The notes under the pieces are model-generated. The model saw nothing but the letters and a program-made list of their open reading frames with translations. It was not told the DNA's origin and ran no database searches. This document shows, one piece after another, positions 26,110 to 35,341 of a stretch of 64,000 nucleotides of DNA. This stretch comes from Myxococcota bacterium (lineage in GTDB: Bacteria > Myxococcota_A > Polyangia > JAAYKL01). The DNA is taken from NCBI GenBank assembly GCA_030065855.1, contig JASJCT010000016.1, positions 55,021 to 119,020 of the forward strand, written 5' to 3'. Both the position numbers and the translations under genes were made by a program. Each line of letters opens with the position of its first letter. Position 1 is the first letter of the stretch.

Positions 26110-26628
26110 TTACCTTCCGAATGCCGCATTCTCAAGGCTACCGACGGATCGCAGTGCCTCGTAGAGCGCCACGGATACGGCGTTGGCCAGGTTGAGGGAA
26201 CGCACGCTGCTATCAATGGTCGGAATGGCGTATTGGGTGTTGGGAAACAATGCCAGGATGTCGGGTTCAAGGCCCCTTGTCTCCTTGCCGAAAACCAACA
26301 CCGATCCCGGTGCATAGGGAGCATCTAAATAGCATCTATCGGCCTTGGACGTGAACAACAGGGGCGCATCGCACCTGAGGGCTGTCAGACAGGCGTCAAA
26401 GTTCGGATGGTGATCCACATGCACAAGGTGCCAATAATCAAGGCCAGCCCGGCGGACAGCTTTTTCGTCGATTTGGAAGCCGAGCCTGCCCACCAGGTGT
26501 AGGTGCGATCCCGTGGCAGCACACAACCGCGCGATATTGCCGGTATTTTGTGGGATTTCAGGTTCCACGAGCACGATGTGAAACGGCTGATCAGGCCTTG
26601 AAATGCGAAGTCGAAGCGTTTCTGCCAT
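26110..26628 (-). CDS. trmL: tRNA (cytidine(34)-2'-O)-methyltransferase (TrmL, SPOUT family)
   Basis: A 172-residue SPOUT methyltransferase. It has FHIVLVEPEIPQNTGNIARLCAATGSHLHLVGRLGF, the knot region VLVFGKETRGLEPDIL, and IPTIDSSVRSLNLANAVSVALYE. This is the pattern of TrmL/CspR, which 2'-O-methylates the wobble base of tRNA-Leu isoacceptors. I choose ATG 26628 (MAETLRL) rather than the longer frame from 26688, because the latter overlaps the upstream gene. There are two bases between that gene's stop and this start, so they are probably co-transcribed. Confidence 0.93.
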   Translation of the reverse strand: MAETLRLRISRPDQPFHIVLVEPEIPQNTGNIARLCAATGSHLHLVGRLGFQIDEKAVRRAGLDYWHLVHVDHHPNFDACLTALRCDAPLLFTSKADRCYLDAPYAPGSVLVFGKETRGLEPDILALFPNTQYAIPTIDSSVRSLNLANAVSVALYEALRSVGSLENAAFGR

Positions 26629-26630
26629 CA

Positions 26631-27149
26631 CTATGAGATAATCAGCGGATCTGTACGGGCGATGGGAATGAACTCGCCCGTGTTGCACAAAAAACCAGCC
26701 GCAGCCACGTGAACAGCCGGGCGCACCAGGCCGGCGATGTCTATTCTGGCAGCTGCTTGGATGGCATCGATATCCCGACTGGAAGTTCTGACCCCGCGGG
26801 GTCCTAAAAAAGCGGAGAACAACCGCACGATCGTCTTGCCCGAATACTTGGCCGCGCGACGGGCAATGTCCAATCCCATGTCAGTGACCTCCCATTCAAT
26901 CCTGAGGCATGGATCCACATCGGAAAGGTGTACCCGATCCGAGCCCAAAGGCGCCACGGCAATGGGTTCAGTTTGCTTGGCCATTGCATCTAAACGGATG
27001 TACAAGCTGCAGAGTTCAGGGGTTTCTCCCTCTCGCGCTTTGAGTTGATCCAGCACCAGGCGCGCGTCGTAAAGCAGGTGTTGGCGCAGGAGGATTTCGA
27101 CCATTGTGGTGGTGGCAAACAGCGGATCTGGGACAGGCGTTTCACCCAC
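26631..27149 (-). CDS. Unrecognised protein, 172 residues
   Basis: I do not recognise this protein. The N-terminal 15-40 (DPLFATTTMVEILLRQHLLYDARLVLDQLKARE) looks like a single TPR-type helix pair, and the central part (CLRIEWEVTDMGLDIARRAAKYSG) and C-terminus are mixed alpha/beta with no obvious catalytic motif. There is no signal peptide. It lies between ribF (7 bases downstream of its stop) and trmL on the same strand, so it belongs to a ribF-orf-trmL transcription unit. Confidence 0.7.
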   Translation of the reverse strand: MGETPVPDPLFATTTMVEILLRQHLLYDARLVLDQLKAREGETPELCSLYIRLDAMAKQTEPIAVAPLGSDRVHLSDVDPCLRIEWEVTDMGLDIARRAAKYSGKTIVRLFSAFLGPRGVRTSSRDIDAIQAAARIDIAGLVRPAVHVAAAGFLCNTGEFIPIARTDPLIIS

Positions 27150-27156
27150 GATTGAC

Positions 27157-28077
27157 TCACTGCATCAGGGTTTGGACGTGTGCAATGTCCTTTTTTATTT
27201 GGGCGATGAGTTGGGCTTCGCTGTCAAATGTCTCATCACCGCGTACCCGGGCGACAAAGCGCAAGACCACATCCCGATCATACAGGTTTTCCGAGACCCC
27301 TAAAAGGTGCGCTTCCACTGAATAACCAAACCCCAGTGTGGGACGGTTTCCGATATAGACAGCTGCTTTCTCGGTTTTATCTCCAATGTCGCAGTACGCG
27401 GCGTAGATACCGGGTCCGGGAATCACAACCTGAATATTGGCCAGGTTGATAGTGGGTATTCCGATCGCGGTCCCGTGACCACGATCGGCAATCACCTTGC
27501 CCGGCATCTCGTGGTATCGTCCGAGTAGCTGCTTCGCTGCTGTCACATCTCCATCTAGCAGGTGTTTGCGAATCCTGGACGACGAGACATCTGCCTCGGC
27601 AAATCGAATCAAATGCTCGCCGCTGACCTCAAAGCCGAGCTCCTGCCCGTACTGGCGCAAGAGCGTTACATTGCCTTCGCGGCCATGGCCAAAGCGAAAG
27701 TTTTCACCGACGATGACGTGCTTGGCGCAGAGGGCTTTTGCGAGCACATCCGCGGCAAAACACTGGGCCGAGAGGTGGGCAAAGTCACTGTCAAAGCGCT
27801 GGATCAACACGAGATCGGCCCCGCTTTGCCCGAGGAGCGCCACTTTTCGCTCAGGAGTGGCGAGGCGAAGGCGGGATGCCTCTGGACTCAGCAGCTCTGT
27901 CGGATGAGGCTCAAAGGTCAGCACCGCCAATGCCAGGTCCATCTGATCCGCATCTTGCCGCGCCTTGGCCAGGACAGCCTGGTGTCCCAAGTGCACGCCG
28001 TCGAAATTACCGATGGAGATGATTCTCGGCCTGGCCGGAAACGCAGCGAGTGCTTTATAATCGAACACGCATTTCAT
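27157..28077 (-). CDS. ribF: Bifunctional riboflavin kinase / FAD synthetase
   Basis: A roughly 306-residue RibF. The N-terminal nucleotidyltransferase part has SIGNFDGVHLGHQAVL (the HxGH-type motif), LAVLTFEPHPTELL, HVIVGENFRFGHGREGNVTLL and SSSRIRKHLLDGDV. The C-terminal riboflavin kinase domain has GHGTAIGIPTINL, GIYAAYC and FVARVRGDETFDS. It converts riboflavin to FMN and FAD. In-frame starts exist at 28113 (TTG), 28089 and 28077. None has a good ribosome site, so the N-terminus is uncertain. I prefer 28077 because it precedes the conserved domain directly. Confidence 0.92.
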   Translation of the reverse strand: MKCVFDYKALAAFPARPRIISIGNFDGVHLGHQAVLAKARQDADQMDLALAVLTFEPHPTELLSPEASRLRLATPERKVALLGQSGADLVLIQRFDSDFAHLSAQCFAADVLAKALCAKHVIVGENFRFGHGREGNVTLLRQYGQELGFEVSGEHLIRFAEADVSSSRIRKHLLDGDVTAAKQLLGRYHEMPGKVIADRGHGTAIGIPTINLANIQVVIPGPGIYAAYCDIGDKTEKAAVYIGNRPTLGFGYSVEAHLLGVSENLYDRDVVLRFVARVRGDETFDSEAQLIAQIKKDIAHVQTLMQ

Positions 28078-28311
28078 CGCGCCAACCATACGGATCGATA
28101 GCAGCCGGGTCAATGGTCGCGTATAATTTGATGCGACTATTCGGATTTAGAATCCTTCTGAATTTCCTAATATCTGAATTATTAACAACAAATTTCAATA
28201 GAGAAAGTTTTAACTGTGGTAAAACAGATGGAAACGGGCACAACGGGTTGACCGATTTCTAGTGTTGGTGTAATTCCATTCCGTGAGGATCGGAATTTTA
28301 AGCATCAGGAG

Positions 28312-28386
<75 letters not shown>

Positions 28387-28450
28387 CGCAAAGAGGCAAA
28401 AGAAAGTAAGGCGACACTAGCACCCCTGTATTGGGAGAAAGGAGGCGACT

Positions 28451-29059
28451 ATGGCGAGTCTATCCTCCCAGGTTGGTATCCTCATCATCGATGATGACAA
28501 GGAAATCTGCGATTATATGGAGACTTTTCTCACGCGAGACGGTTTCTTCGTCAAGACGCTGACCGCACCCCAGGACGCTTTAGAGGAGGTTCGTTCTGGC
28601 AGTTACCACTTGGTCATTTTAGACCTAATGATGCCCAAAATGGATGGGATCGAGATCCTTAATCATATTAGAAAAATCGACACAGATATTGCCGTTATTA
28701 TTTTTACGGGATACCCATCCCTTGAAACCGCTGTGGCCTCACTCAAGTTAGATGTGGTCGACTATATAAAAAAGCCGTTCAATCCCGATGAGTTTAGAGA
28801 AGTTATAGATCGCGTGCTCAAGCGGAAAGGGCTCGCGCGAGATCCTGAGGAGCAACTTCACAAGGTCATTGGCTCCACCATTCGCTCTTTGCGCAAGGAA
28901 CGTGGCCTCACCCTGAAACAAATGGCCCGCAGAACCTCTCTTTCGGTCTCTCTGTTATCTCAAATCGAACGCGCGGAAAGCTCGGCTTCTATCTCCTCCC
29001 TATACAAGATAGCAGTTGCGCTCGATACCAAGATTACCCAGTTATTTGGTGCCTTTTAG
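28451..29059 (+). CDS. Response regulator with REC and XRE-type HTH domains
   Basis: A 202-residue protein. Residues 8-125 are a receiver domain with acidic pocket IDDDKE, phospho-acceptor D58 (LVILDLMMPKMDG), T/S in IIFTGYPS and K (YIKKPFNP). Residues about 138-198 are a Cro/C1-type HTH (IRSLRKERGLTLKQMARRTSLSVSLLSQIERAESSASISSLYKIAVAL). REC-XRE fusions are unusual compared with OmpR, NarL or NtrC outputs. ATG 28451 follows AAAGGAGG. A histidine kinase gene begins 59 bases downstream, almost certainly its partner. Confidence 0.93.
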   Translation: MASLSSQVGILIIDDDKEICDYMETFLTRDGFFVKTLTAPQDALEEVRSGSYHLVILDLMMPKMDGIEILNHIRKIDTDIAVIIFTGYPSLETAVASLKLDVVDYIKKPFNPDEFREVIDRVLKRKGLARDPEEQLHKVIGSTIRSLRKERGLTLKQMARRTSLSVSLLSQIERAESSASISSLYKIAVALDTKITQLFGAF

Positions 29060-29118
29060 TAGGTCTAGGACGCCCAATTGATGTTAATTTTTGGGGGTGC
29101 AAAAAGGAGGTTGGTTGC

Positions 29119-30393
29119 GTGGATAAGAATCCACCTGTTGCTCAGAGCAAGGCAATGAGCGGCCCACTGGGCCTTGAAATGGACCACCTCTATCGCTTTG
29201 CCGGCGTTGTGGGCAGTAACCTGGATGAGGACACCCTCCTAGAGGACGCGCTCTCCCAGCTCGTCATCATGGCAAGGGCCGAAAGGATTCTTGTCGTTCT
29301 TGCCCCGGCAGACAGACCAGAGCGAAACACGATCAAACATCGCGGGTGGCCAACGCCGCCAGAGGTTCGGTTTTCTCCGGAGGAAATCGAAGCGCTCGGC
29401 ATCGATGCGCTAAGCGGGGTTGGTCTTCGGGAATTGCCGCTGCCCCTTGCCCGGGCCTATCCAGACCTGCAAATGGCCTGGGTCATCGTACCCCTACATG
29501 CGTATGGTCGCCACCTCGGTTTAATGTTCTTGCTCAGATCCAAAAAGGCCTACGATGCATCCACGCTAAAGTTTCTTAACACCGCCGGCAGGCAGCTCGC
29601 TATCGCTGCTGAGAACTCCCGATTGTTCGGAGATCTCCAGAGCTCCTACCGGCGCTTGATCGATGCTCAGGAAGAGCTCATTCGGCAGGAAAGACTGGCG
29701 GCACTCGGTGGATTAGCCGCCACCATGGCCCACGAAATTCGCAATCCCCTGGCAACTATATTTTCTTCACTGTCACAGATTCGCAAACACGCCCACATGG
29801 TCGGCGATGTGGCCACGCTACTCGAGATTGCCGAAGAAGAGGCGCTGAGGCTAAATCGCATGGTGGGGGGACTGCTGGAATTTGCCAGACCCCAGACGCC
29901 TCGCCCTGGAGAAGTGTGGCCAGCAGAGATGGTTCGCAATATTGTCAGTGCTATCGAGCGGGAAGGAGAGTTTCCAGCTGGTGTGGCAGTCGACACCAAC
30001 AAGTGCAGAGAAGACATCTTGGCCCATTTAGACCCGGAGCTGTTTCGCCAGTCAATGTACCACCTCGTTACCAATGCCGTTGCAGCCGTTGACCCGGGAC
30101 ACGGGCGTATTATTGTCTCATTAGCAACGACCGGTGATGACAACGCTGATTTGGTCGTGACCGTCCAGGACAACGGACCCGGCATTGCGCCAGAGTTGCA
30201 ACCCAGTATTTTTGAACCGTTCTTCTCGACAAAACCCTCTGGTTCAGGGCTCGGCTTGCCAGTGGTCAAAAGAATTGTCGAGGACCACGGCGGTTCCATC
30301 GACCTCAGCTCCGAACCCGGGAATGGAACTGAGTTTCGATTGTTGTTCAAAGGAGCCGTGCACAAGGGGGACGAAAACGGCGTAGAAAAGTAG
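29119..30393 (+). CDS. GAF-domain sensor histidine kinase
   Basis: A 424-residue cytoplasmic kinase. Residues about 30-165 are a GAF-like sensor domain (LVIMARAERILVVLAP...LIVPLHAYGRHLGLMFLLRSKKAYD). A coiled linker follows, then HisKA with phospho-acceptor H205 (MAHEIRNPLATIFSSLSQIRK), the N box (HLVTNAVAAV), and G boxes (DNGPGIAPELQ, SGSGLGLPVVKRIVEDHGG). There is no membrane segment. GTG 29119 has AAAAAGGAGG upstream. It is cotranscribed with the REC-XRE regulator and should phosphorylate its D58. Confidence 0.93.
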   Translation: MDKNPPVAQSKAMSGPLGLEMDHLYRFAGVVGSNLDEDTLLEDALSQLVIMARAERILVVLAPADRPERNTIKHRGWPTPPEVRFSPEEIEALGIDALSGVGLRELPLPLARAYPDLQMAWVIVPLHAYGRHLGLMFLLRSKKAYDASTLKFLNTAGRQLAIAAENSRLFGDLQSSYRRLIDAQEELIRQERLAALGGLAATMAHEIRNPLATIFSSLSQIRKHAHMVGDVATLLEIAEEEALRLNRMVGGLLEFARPQTPRPGEVWPAEMVRNIVSAIEREGEFPAGVAVDTNKCREDILAHLDPELFRQSMYHLVTNAVAAVDPGHGRIIVSLATTGDDNADLVVTVQDNGPGIAPELQPSIFEPFFSTKPSGSGLGLPVVKRIVEDHGGSIDLSSEPGNGTEFRLLFKGAVHKGDENGVEK

Positions 30394-30422
30394 CGTTTTT
30401 TAAGACTTGTAAAGAAGAGAAA

Positions 30423-30941
30423 ATGATGTGTTTAAGATTATCACCACGGCTATTGATGTGCCGCGTCGCTGTTGCAGCCCTTTTAATAAGCGCTCTTGGA
30501 TGTTCCCGAGCTCGCGAAGAGGAATGCGTGGATCCGCCGAAGAGCGCAACGACTAAGAAAAAATACACCCATGATCAGCTCGGCAAAGTGCCTCAAACGC
30601 CCGACCCCAACGCTGACTGGTGCCGCACCTGCGTGAAGAGCCCCAAGGGATGGGCGTCCTGTCAGCTCGTCTATGCCACTGAGGCAGGCGAGGATCGGGC
30701 GGAAGTCAAAAAACGATCCCGACAAAGGGCCTGTGATGACGCCGGCTACGCTAAAGGTGCGTGCCCGGATAAGGCGGTGATAGCGGTCAGCTGCAAAGGG
30801 GATGCGCCACCGGTCTCTCCGGCTGAAGCGCAAAAGGCGTTGCAGCGATTGTTCTTTCGCAACAAAGGGAAGCAACAGAGTGAAGGCAAGGGGCCGACAA
30901 AAGCCCCCCCAGCGAAACCCCAGGCAGCGGAAAATAAATGA
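30423..30941 (+). CDS. Lipoprotein of unknown function
   Basis: A 172-residue protein with a signal peptide and lipobox (SALGC). The middle is Cys-containing (WCRTC, ASCQLVY, ACDDAGYAKGACPDK, VSCKG), possibly forming disulfides, and the C-terminus is Lys/Pro-rich and probably disordered. I do not recognise a family. Its stop overlaps the start of the HMG-CoA reductase gene by four bases, placing it at the head of that operon. Confidence 0.7.
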   Translation: MMCLRLSPRLLMCRVAVAALLISALGCSRAREEECVDPPKSATTKKKYTHDQLGKVPQTPDPNADWCRTCVKSPKGWASCQLVYATEAGEDRAEVKKRSRQRACDDAGYAKGACPDKAVIAVSCKGDAPPVSPAEAQKALQRLFFRNKGKQQSEGKGPTKAPPAKPQAAENK

Positions 30942-32110
30942 AATCCCGGGGCGCATCCAGGCTTAAGGGGTTTTATCGCATGGGTTTGGATGCCCGTCGA
31001 AGCGAAATCGAAAAAAGATTGGCGCCCTCGACCCATGCACGGCCGTTCCTGGGATCTGCCCCGCCCGAGCTCATCGATACAATGGTGGAAAATGCGGTTG
31101 GCGCCTTTGAGATGCCCCTCGGCATTGCTGTAAATTTTCTTGTCAATGGATCCGATGTGCTGGTGCCCATGGCCATTGAGGAGCCTTCGGTGATCGCGGC
31201 CGCGTCCAATGCTGCAAAAATGGCGCGTGCTGGATCTGGATTCCAAGCAACATCAGACCCGCCGTTAACCGTGGGACAGATCGAGATATTAAACCCACAG
31301 CAGACAGGTGCAGCGCGCATCGAGACTGCCAGGGAAGAGATACTCGCGCTCGCCAACACGACGCAGGAAGCGCTGGTAGCCCTTGGGGGAGGGGCGCGCG
31401 ATCTCATCGTTAGAGAGCATGTCGGTGCGTCAGATCGGCTCGTCGTGCATCTCGTCGTAGATTGCGTGGATGCCATGGGTGCCAATGTGGTGAATACGAT
31501 GGCCGAAGCGGTCTCAGATCGATTGGCCACACTTTCTGGTGGTAGGATTGGCCTGCGCATTGTTACGAATTTGGCAGATCAGAGATTGGCACGGGCCACG
31601 TGCGCCATTCCGCTCCACGCACTGGCGCGCCGTGGATTCAAAGGCAGCGAAGTTGCCAAGGGTATTGAGCGCGCATACGCTTTTGCTGCAGCAGATCCCT
31701 ATCGGGCAGCCACCCACAACAAGGGCATCTTCAACGGTATCGATGCGGTCCTTACTGCCACGGGAAACGACTGGCGTGCTGTTGAGGCCGGGGGACACGC
31801 CTATGCAGCGCGCAGCGGTCGATACAGCCCACTGTCAACTTGGCACATTCAGGATGACGGGCTTTTCGGCACTATCGCGCTGCCCCTGGCTGTTGGCATT
31901 GTCGGGGGTGCGTCTCGCTCCCATCCCACTGCCAGGGCCTGCCTGGACCTCATGGGCGTGGAAACCGCTGCTGAGCTCGCGTGCGTTGTCGCTGCCACTG
32001 GTCTTGCAACCAACCTCGCAGCCTTGGCCGCTCTTAGTTCAGAGGGTATTCAACAGGGCCACATGCGACTGCACAAGCGCAAACCAGATCTGCCCACCGA
32101 ATCCCCATGA
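30938..32110 (+). CDS. mvaA: Class II hydroxymethylglutaryl-CoA reductase
   Basis: A 390-residue class II (bacterial) HMG-CoA reductase. Catalytic residues line up with the Pseudomonas mevalonii set: Glu at 81/82 (MAIEEPSV), K262 (ATHNKG), D278 (TGNDWRAVEAG) and H375 (QQGHMRLH). The dinucleotide-binding DAMGANVVN is at 178-186. The protein is a little shorter at the C-terminus than P. mevalonii (about 428 residues). It makes or consumes mevalonate. No other mevalonate gene is nearby. A bacterial mevalonate route is known in myxobacteria. The gene is coupled at both ends by four-base overlaps. Confidence 0.92.
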   Translation: MKSRGASRLKGFYRMGLDARRSEIEKRLAPSTHARPFLGSAPPELIDTMVENAVGAFEMPLGIAVNFLVNGSDVLVPMAIEEPSVIAAASNAAKMARAGSGFQATSDPPLTVGQIEILNPQQTGAARIETAREEILALANTTQEALVALGGGARDLIVREHVGASDRLVVHLVVDCVDAMGANVVNTMAEAVSDRLATLSGGRIGLRIVTNLADQRLARATCAIPLHALARRGFKGSEVAKGIERAYAFAAADPYRAATHNKGIFNGIDAVLTATGNDWRAVEAGGHAYAARSGRYSPLSTWHIQDDGLFGTIALPLAVGIVGGASRSHPTARACLDLMGVETAAELACVVAATGLATNLAALAALSSEGIQQGHMRLHKRKPDLPTESP

Positions 32111-33228
32111 CCGAGACATCTGTCGCAGGCATCTATTTTGGGGGCAACGGGGCGTCTGGACAATCCTGTCGGGTGTCACCGACCGAATCGGGCCTGAAGG
32201 TGCACATCGAAGGCAGTGCCAGCGTGTTCCTGGATTATCGGCTGCTCACTGTTTATCCAGCTGGCGTAAACGATAAGTATATCTGCTTTAGCGGCGAAAG
32301 TGATGGAAAGCCCGCGCGGGTGCTTGTGTCTGATACGCGCATTATCGACAGGATTGCGTTGATCGGTGCGCCGTTTCAAGTGATCACAGCGCTGCGCAGC
32401 CTACAGGGGATACGGACGCGTCGGTCGATCTATCGCAAGACCACGTTGGCTGGCATTGTCGGGGTGATCTTACTGACAGTGGTCTCCATTTGGCTCGGGT
32501 TTGACGCGGCCGTTGCTTGGTCGGTTCGCTTTTTCCCTGTGGCGTGGGAAGAAGAACTGGGCGCCGCTGCAAGTGATGCCATATTGGCCCAAGACGACCT
32601 TTGCTCGGATCCGGAACTCTTACAGGCAGTGGATGAGATCGGCCTGCGCCTGGTCCGCGGATTGCACAAGAGCCCATATGCGTTTCAGGTTCACGTGTTG
32701 GACGTTCCCCTGGTCAATGCGTTCGCTTTGCCTGGTGGACAAATTTTTCTTAACCGAGGGTTGATCCAGCGTGCGGATGACGGTTTTGAGGTGGCCGGCG
32801 TAATGGCACATGAGATGCAGCACGTGTTGCAGCGACACGGACTGACGCAGGTGGTCCGCCAGGCCGGCTTTTCCCTCTTGCTATCTTTCGTCCTGGGGGA
32901 TGCAGGGGGGCTCGAGCAATTTATTGCTGCCAATGCTGCCGAGTTCGCAACCATGTCCTATAGCCGAGAGCAGGAGGCACGAGCTGATGCAGACGGGGTG
33001 GATCTGATGCGGCGATCATCCATGGATCCGAGTGGATTGGTCAGATTTTTAGAAAAACGCGTCCGCGAAGCGCCTGATAGTGCCGAGGTCACTGCGTTGT
33101 TTTCATCACATCCCACGCCCGCGAGTCGCGTTCAGGCGCTTGCCCAGCTAAGTAAGGCAGGCCGACAAGCCCCTGTCGTTCCCCTAAAGGCCAACTGGCC
33201 TCGGGTTAGAACCCGTTGCAACCCTTGA
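32107..33228 (+). CDS. M48-family metalloprotease with N-terminal membrane anchor
   Basis: A 373-residue protein. Residues 1-105 are an N-terminal domain of unknown type, about 108-135 a membrane helix (TLAGIVGVILLTVVSIWLGF), and about 165-350 an M48 peptidase domain with the zinc motif HEMQH in GVMAHEMQHVLQRHG, the third ligand Glu in YSREQEARADADGVDLM, and the final SSHPTPASRVQAL. It resembles the periplasmic protease class of BepA/LoiP-like enzymes, fused to an extra cytoplasmic domain. Its start overlaps mvaA by four bases (ATGA). Confidence 0.88.
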   Translation: MTETSVAGIYFGGNGASGQSCRVSPTESGLKVHIEGSASVFLDYRLLTVYPAGVNDKYICFSGESDGKPARVLVSDTRIIDRIALIGAPFQVITALRSLQGIRTRRSIYRKTTLAGIVGVILLTVVSIWLGFDAAVAWSVRFFPVAWEEELGAAASDAILAQDDLCSDPELLQAVDEIGLRLVRGLHKSPYAFQVHVLDVPLVNAFALPGGQIFLNRGLIQRADDGFEVAGVMAHEMQHVLQRHGLTQVVRQAGFSLLLSFVLGDAGGLEQFIAANAAEFATMSYSREQEARADADGVDLMRRSSMDPSGLVRFLEKRVREAPDSAEVTALFSSHPTPASRVQALAQLSKAGRQAPVVPLKANWPRVRTRCNP

Positions 33229-33253
33229 TTGCTCAAGCGAGGAGTGATTGCAC

Positions 33254-34033
33254 ATGCACCATACCCCCCCCTCAGTTCCCAAACTCGCCATGTATCGCCG
33301 GGTCCTGCTCCAGGATCAGCAATTGTTGGTCGTGTCTGGCGATATCAGCAATGTTATCCAAGGCATGAAGACATACAATGACCGATATGGCATTGCAAAT
33401 CCAGACGCGGATATCGTGCCCCAGCTACAGCGGCTTCTAGCAGCAGTGAGCCTAGCCGCCGTACTGTTGTCAGAGCGGGAATCGTGGGGCTGGTCCTTGA
33501 CATTGCCTGGAGCGCCGTTTGGTTATTTTGTCGGTGCTGAACCAGAGGGTATGCTCTGTGCTCGCATCAAACCGTCAGATCCGGATCGCAGTGTCGCCAT
33601 TGTCCAGCGTCAGAAAAAGAAGTTTCCGTTATGTGAGAGTGTATTCCATCCTCAAGACGGGGATCCAGTCCACGCAGTGGCCCTGTATTTTAAAAAAGTA
33701 GATCAACTCCATGCGCGCCTCGCCGTGGACCCGCAGGGGTGGGGCTGCCTGGTGCATGCCTTGCCCGGCGGCGATCCAGAGGCAATTGCAGATTTGGATG
33801 ATGCTGATATCTTCGCTTTTGGAAAGAGACATCTCGAAAAACAGTTGGCAAGCAACGTCGGCGAAGTGGTCTTGTTTTACGATTGCCGGTGTCATCAATC
33901 AGCTGTCTTAGGTATGGTGGAAAAACTGTCCCAAGCAGGTCAGCAGGAGCTGTGGGGAGGACAGGACACGGCCGATGTCACATGCCCCAGGTGTGGACGT
34001 GAGTTCAGGATTATGAGAGGCACCGCGTCCTAA
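33254..34033 (+). CDS. Hsp33-like redox chaperone (HslO family)
   Basis: A roughly 259-residue protein. The C-terminal CxC...CxxC zinc switch is present (YDCRCHQSAVLGM ... VTCPRCGREF), as in Hsp33. The body shows the family feature of an early AAVLLSERESWGWSLTLPG strand and a DLDDADIFAF segment. It would be a redox-activated holdase. Overall similarity to canonical Hsp33 is modest, so this may be a divergent paralogue. I choose ATG 33254, nine bases after GGAG, over TTG 33248, which is only three bases after it. Confidence 0.75.
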   Translation: MHHTPPSVPKLAMYRRVLLQDQQLLVVSGDISNVIQGMKTYNDRYGIANPDADIVPQLQRLLAAVSLAAVLLSERESWGWSLTLPGAPFGYFVGAEPEGMLCARIKPSDPDRSVAIVQRQKKKFPLCESVFHPQDGDPVHAVALYFKKVDQLHARLAVDPQGWGCLVHALPGGDPEAIADLDDADIFAFGKRHLEKQLASNVGEVVLFYDCRCHQSAVLGMVEKLSQAGQQELWGGQDTADVTCPRCGREFRIMRGTAS

Positions 34034-34066
34034 ACCTGCGTCCCAGGCTGTGGGAGGGAAAAAAGT

Positions 34067-34528
34067 ATGTTCCAGGTCCAGCTGCGACTGGTTCTTATTA
34101 GCGCGATGTTCTTTTTGAGTTGTTGTGACAGGAGCGCAGACAAAAAAACATCTGGGCCGAGTCCCTTGGCCACCCTGCGCGAATTGATGCGGCTCCACGA
34201 CCTAGAGGGTCGCCAGCCCGAAGATCGGCCAGCAGCGACGCGAAAAAAGCAAGTGGATCAAAAGGCCCTGGCCGCACTGTTCCTAGATTTTGAGCGCCAA
34301 GATGGTTTTTTGGCAGATCTCTATGTCGGGTTTATTGTCGGTGCTGTGGCGAGGCATCAGGCGCATCTCAAGGTGAGAACGATCGGTAATCGCGCGGATG
34401 TAACCGCAGGGAACGTGCGGGTAAGACTTCGATGGAGCGGGGAACGGTGGCAGATTGCTATCGCTGAATCAATTCCGGATGAGATCAAACAGCGCGCAGC
34501 CCAGCTAAAGGCGCGTCACAAGTTATAG
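34067..34528 (+). CDS. Small lipoprotein of unknown function
   Basis: A 153-residue protein with a signal peptide and lipobox (FLSC). The mature part is mostly helical and charged, ending in strands (VTAGNVRVRLRWSGERWQIAIAESI) like an NTF2/DUF-type beta sheet. I do not recognise a family. It is the last gene of the plus-strand operon starting at 30423 and is convergent with the SDR gene, with a four-base gap. Confidence 0.7.
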   Translation: MFQVQLRLVLISAMFFLSCCDRSADKKTSGPSPLATLRELMRLHDLEGRQPEDRPAATRKKQVDQKALAALFLDFERQDGFLADLYVGFIVGAVARHQAHLKVRTIGNRADVTAGNVRVRLRWSGERWQIAIAESIPDEIKQRAAQLKARHKL

Positions 34529-34532
34529 GCGC

Positions 34533-35288
34533 TTATACCTGTGCCATGCCGCCGTCCACGGCCAGCTCTGAGCCAGTGATGTAACCCGCCTCGTTGCTGG
34601 ACAAGAACAACACGGCGTCGGCGACTTCCTCTGGCTTGCCAAAACGCCCCAGGGGCACTTGGGTCAAGATATTTTGTCCCATCTCATCCATCTGCTCCGC
34701 TGGTACGCCCATCTTTCCCCAGATTGGGGTTTCGATGGGGCCGGGGCTCACCGCATTTACCCGAATACCCCTTGGAGCCAGCTCGCCAGCCGCGGTGCGC
34801 ACAAAGGCGCGAACTGCAGCCTTGCTGGCCGAGTAGATACCGAACCCGGGCATTCCTTTCTGGTTGGCCACCGAAGTGTTGATCACGACTGAACCTCCGT
34901 CCCGAAAAAGGCCAGCGGCGTGTTTGATGGCCAGGATGGGGCCCTTGACGTTAATATCAAACAACTGGTCAATGGTTCCGGTCTCGGACGCCTCCACGGG
35001 TAGTGGTTTCCCGATGCCAGCGTTGAGGAACAGGACGTCCAGCCCCCCGTGTTTTTCTTTGACAGAATTGAACAGGGCCTCAATGGCCTCTGGAGACCCG
35101 GCATCTGAGGCGACGACTTCTGCGCGATCTCCCAGTTCGGCGCGTGCAGCTGCCAGTCCGGCTTCGCTGCGGCCGGTTGTGATGACGGTTGCACCTGCAT
35201 CGATGAATTTTTTCACTGCAGCCAAGCCGATGCCAGTAGTACCACCTGTAATCAGAACCACTTTACCTTCAAAACGTTTCATCTCCAT
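34533..35288 (-). CDS. Short-chain dehydrogenase/reductase (SDR)
   Basis: A 251-residue classical SDR. It has the NAD(P) motif TGGTTGIG (about 14-21), NAG (LNAGIG), the catalytic Ser-Tyr-Lys with YSASK (residues near 155-159), and the C-terminal YITGSELAVDGGMAQV. The substrate cannot be told. The Arg in TTGRSE after beta-2 favours NADP(H). Start ATG is 35288 (an alternative ATG is 35282). The gene lies downstream of the TetR gene, and an operator-like palindrome in the gap suggests repression by it. Confidence 0.92.
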   Translation of the reverse strand: MEMKRFEGKVVLITGGTTGIGLAAVKKFIDAGATVITTGRSEAGLAAARAELGDRAEVVASDAGSPEAIEALFNSVKEKHGGLDVLFLNAGIGKPLPVEASETGTIDQLFDINVKGPILAIKHAAGLFRDGGSVVINTSVANQKGMPGFGIYSASKAAVRAFVRTAAGELAPRGIRVNAVSPGPIETPIWGKMGVPAEQMDEMGQNILTQVPLGRFGKPEEVADAVLFLSSNEAGYITGSELAVDGGMAQV

Positions 35289-35341
35289 GCTCCCAGTTAG
35301 CCGGCGATTGCCGGTGTTGAAATGGAATGGATCATTCCATC

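Noticed and set aside
28050..28262. 70-codon plus-strand frame overlapping the ribF start
   Set aside because: Mostly opposite the ribF coding sequence and low-complexity AT-rich DNA. No ribosome site.
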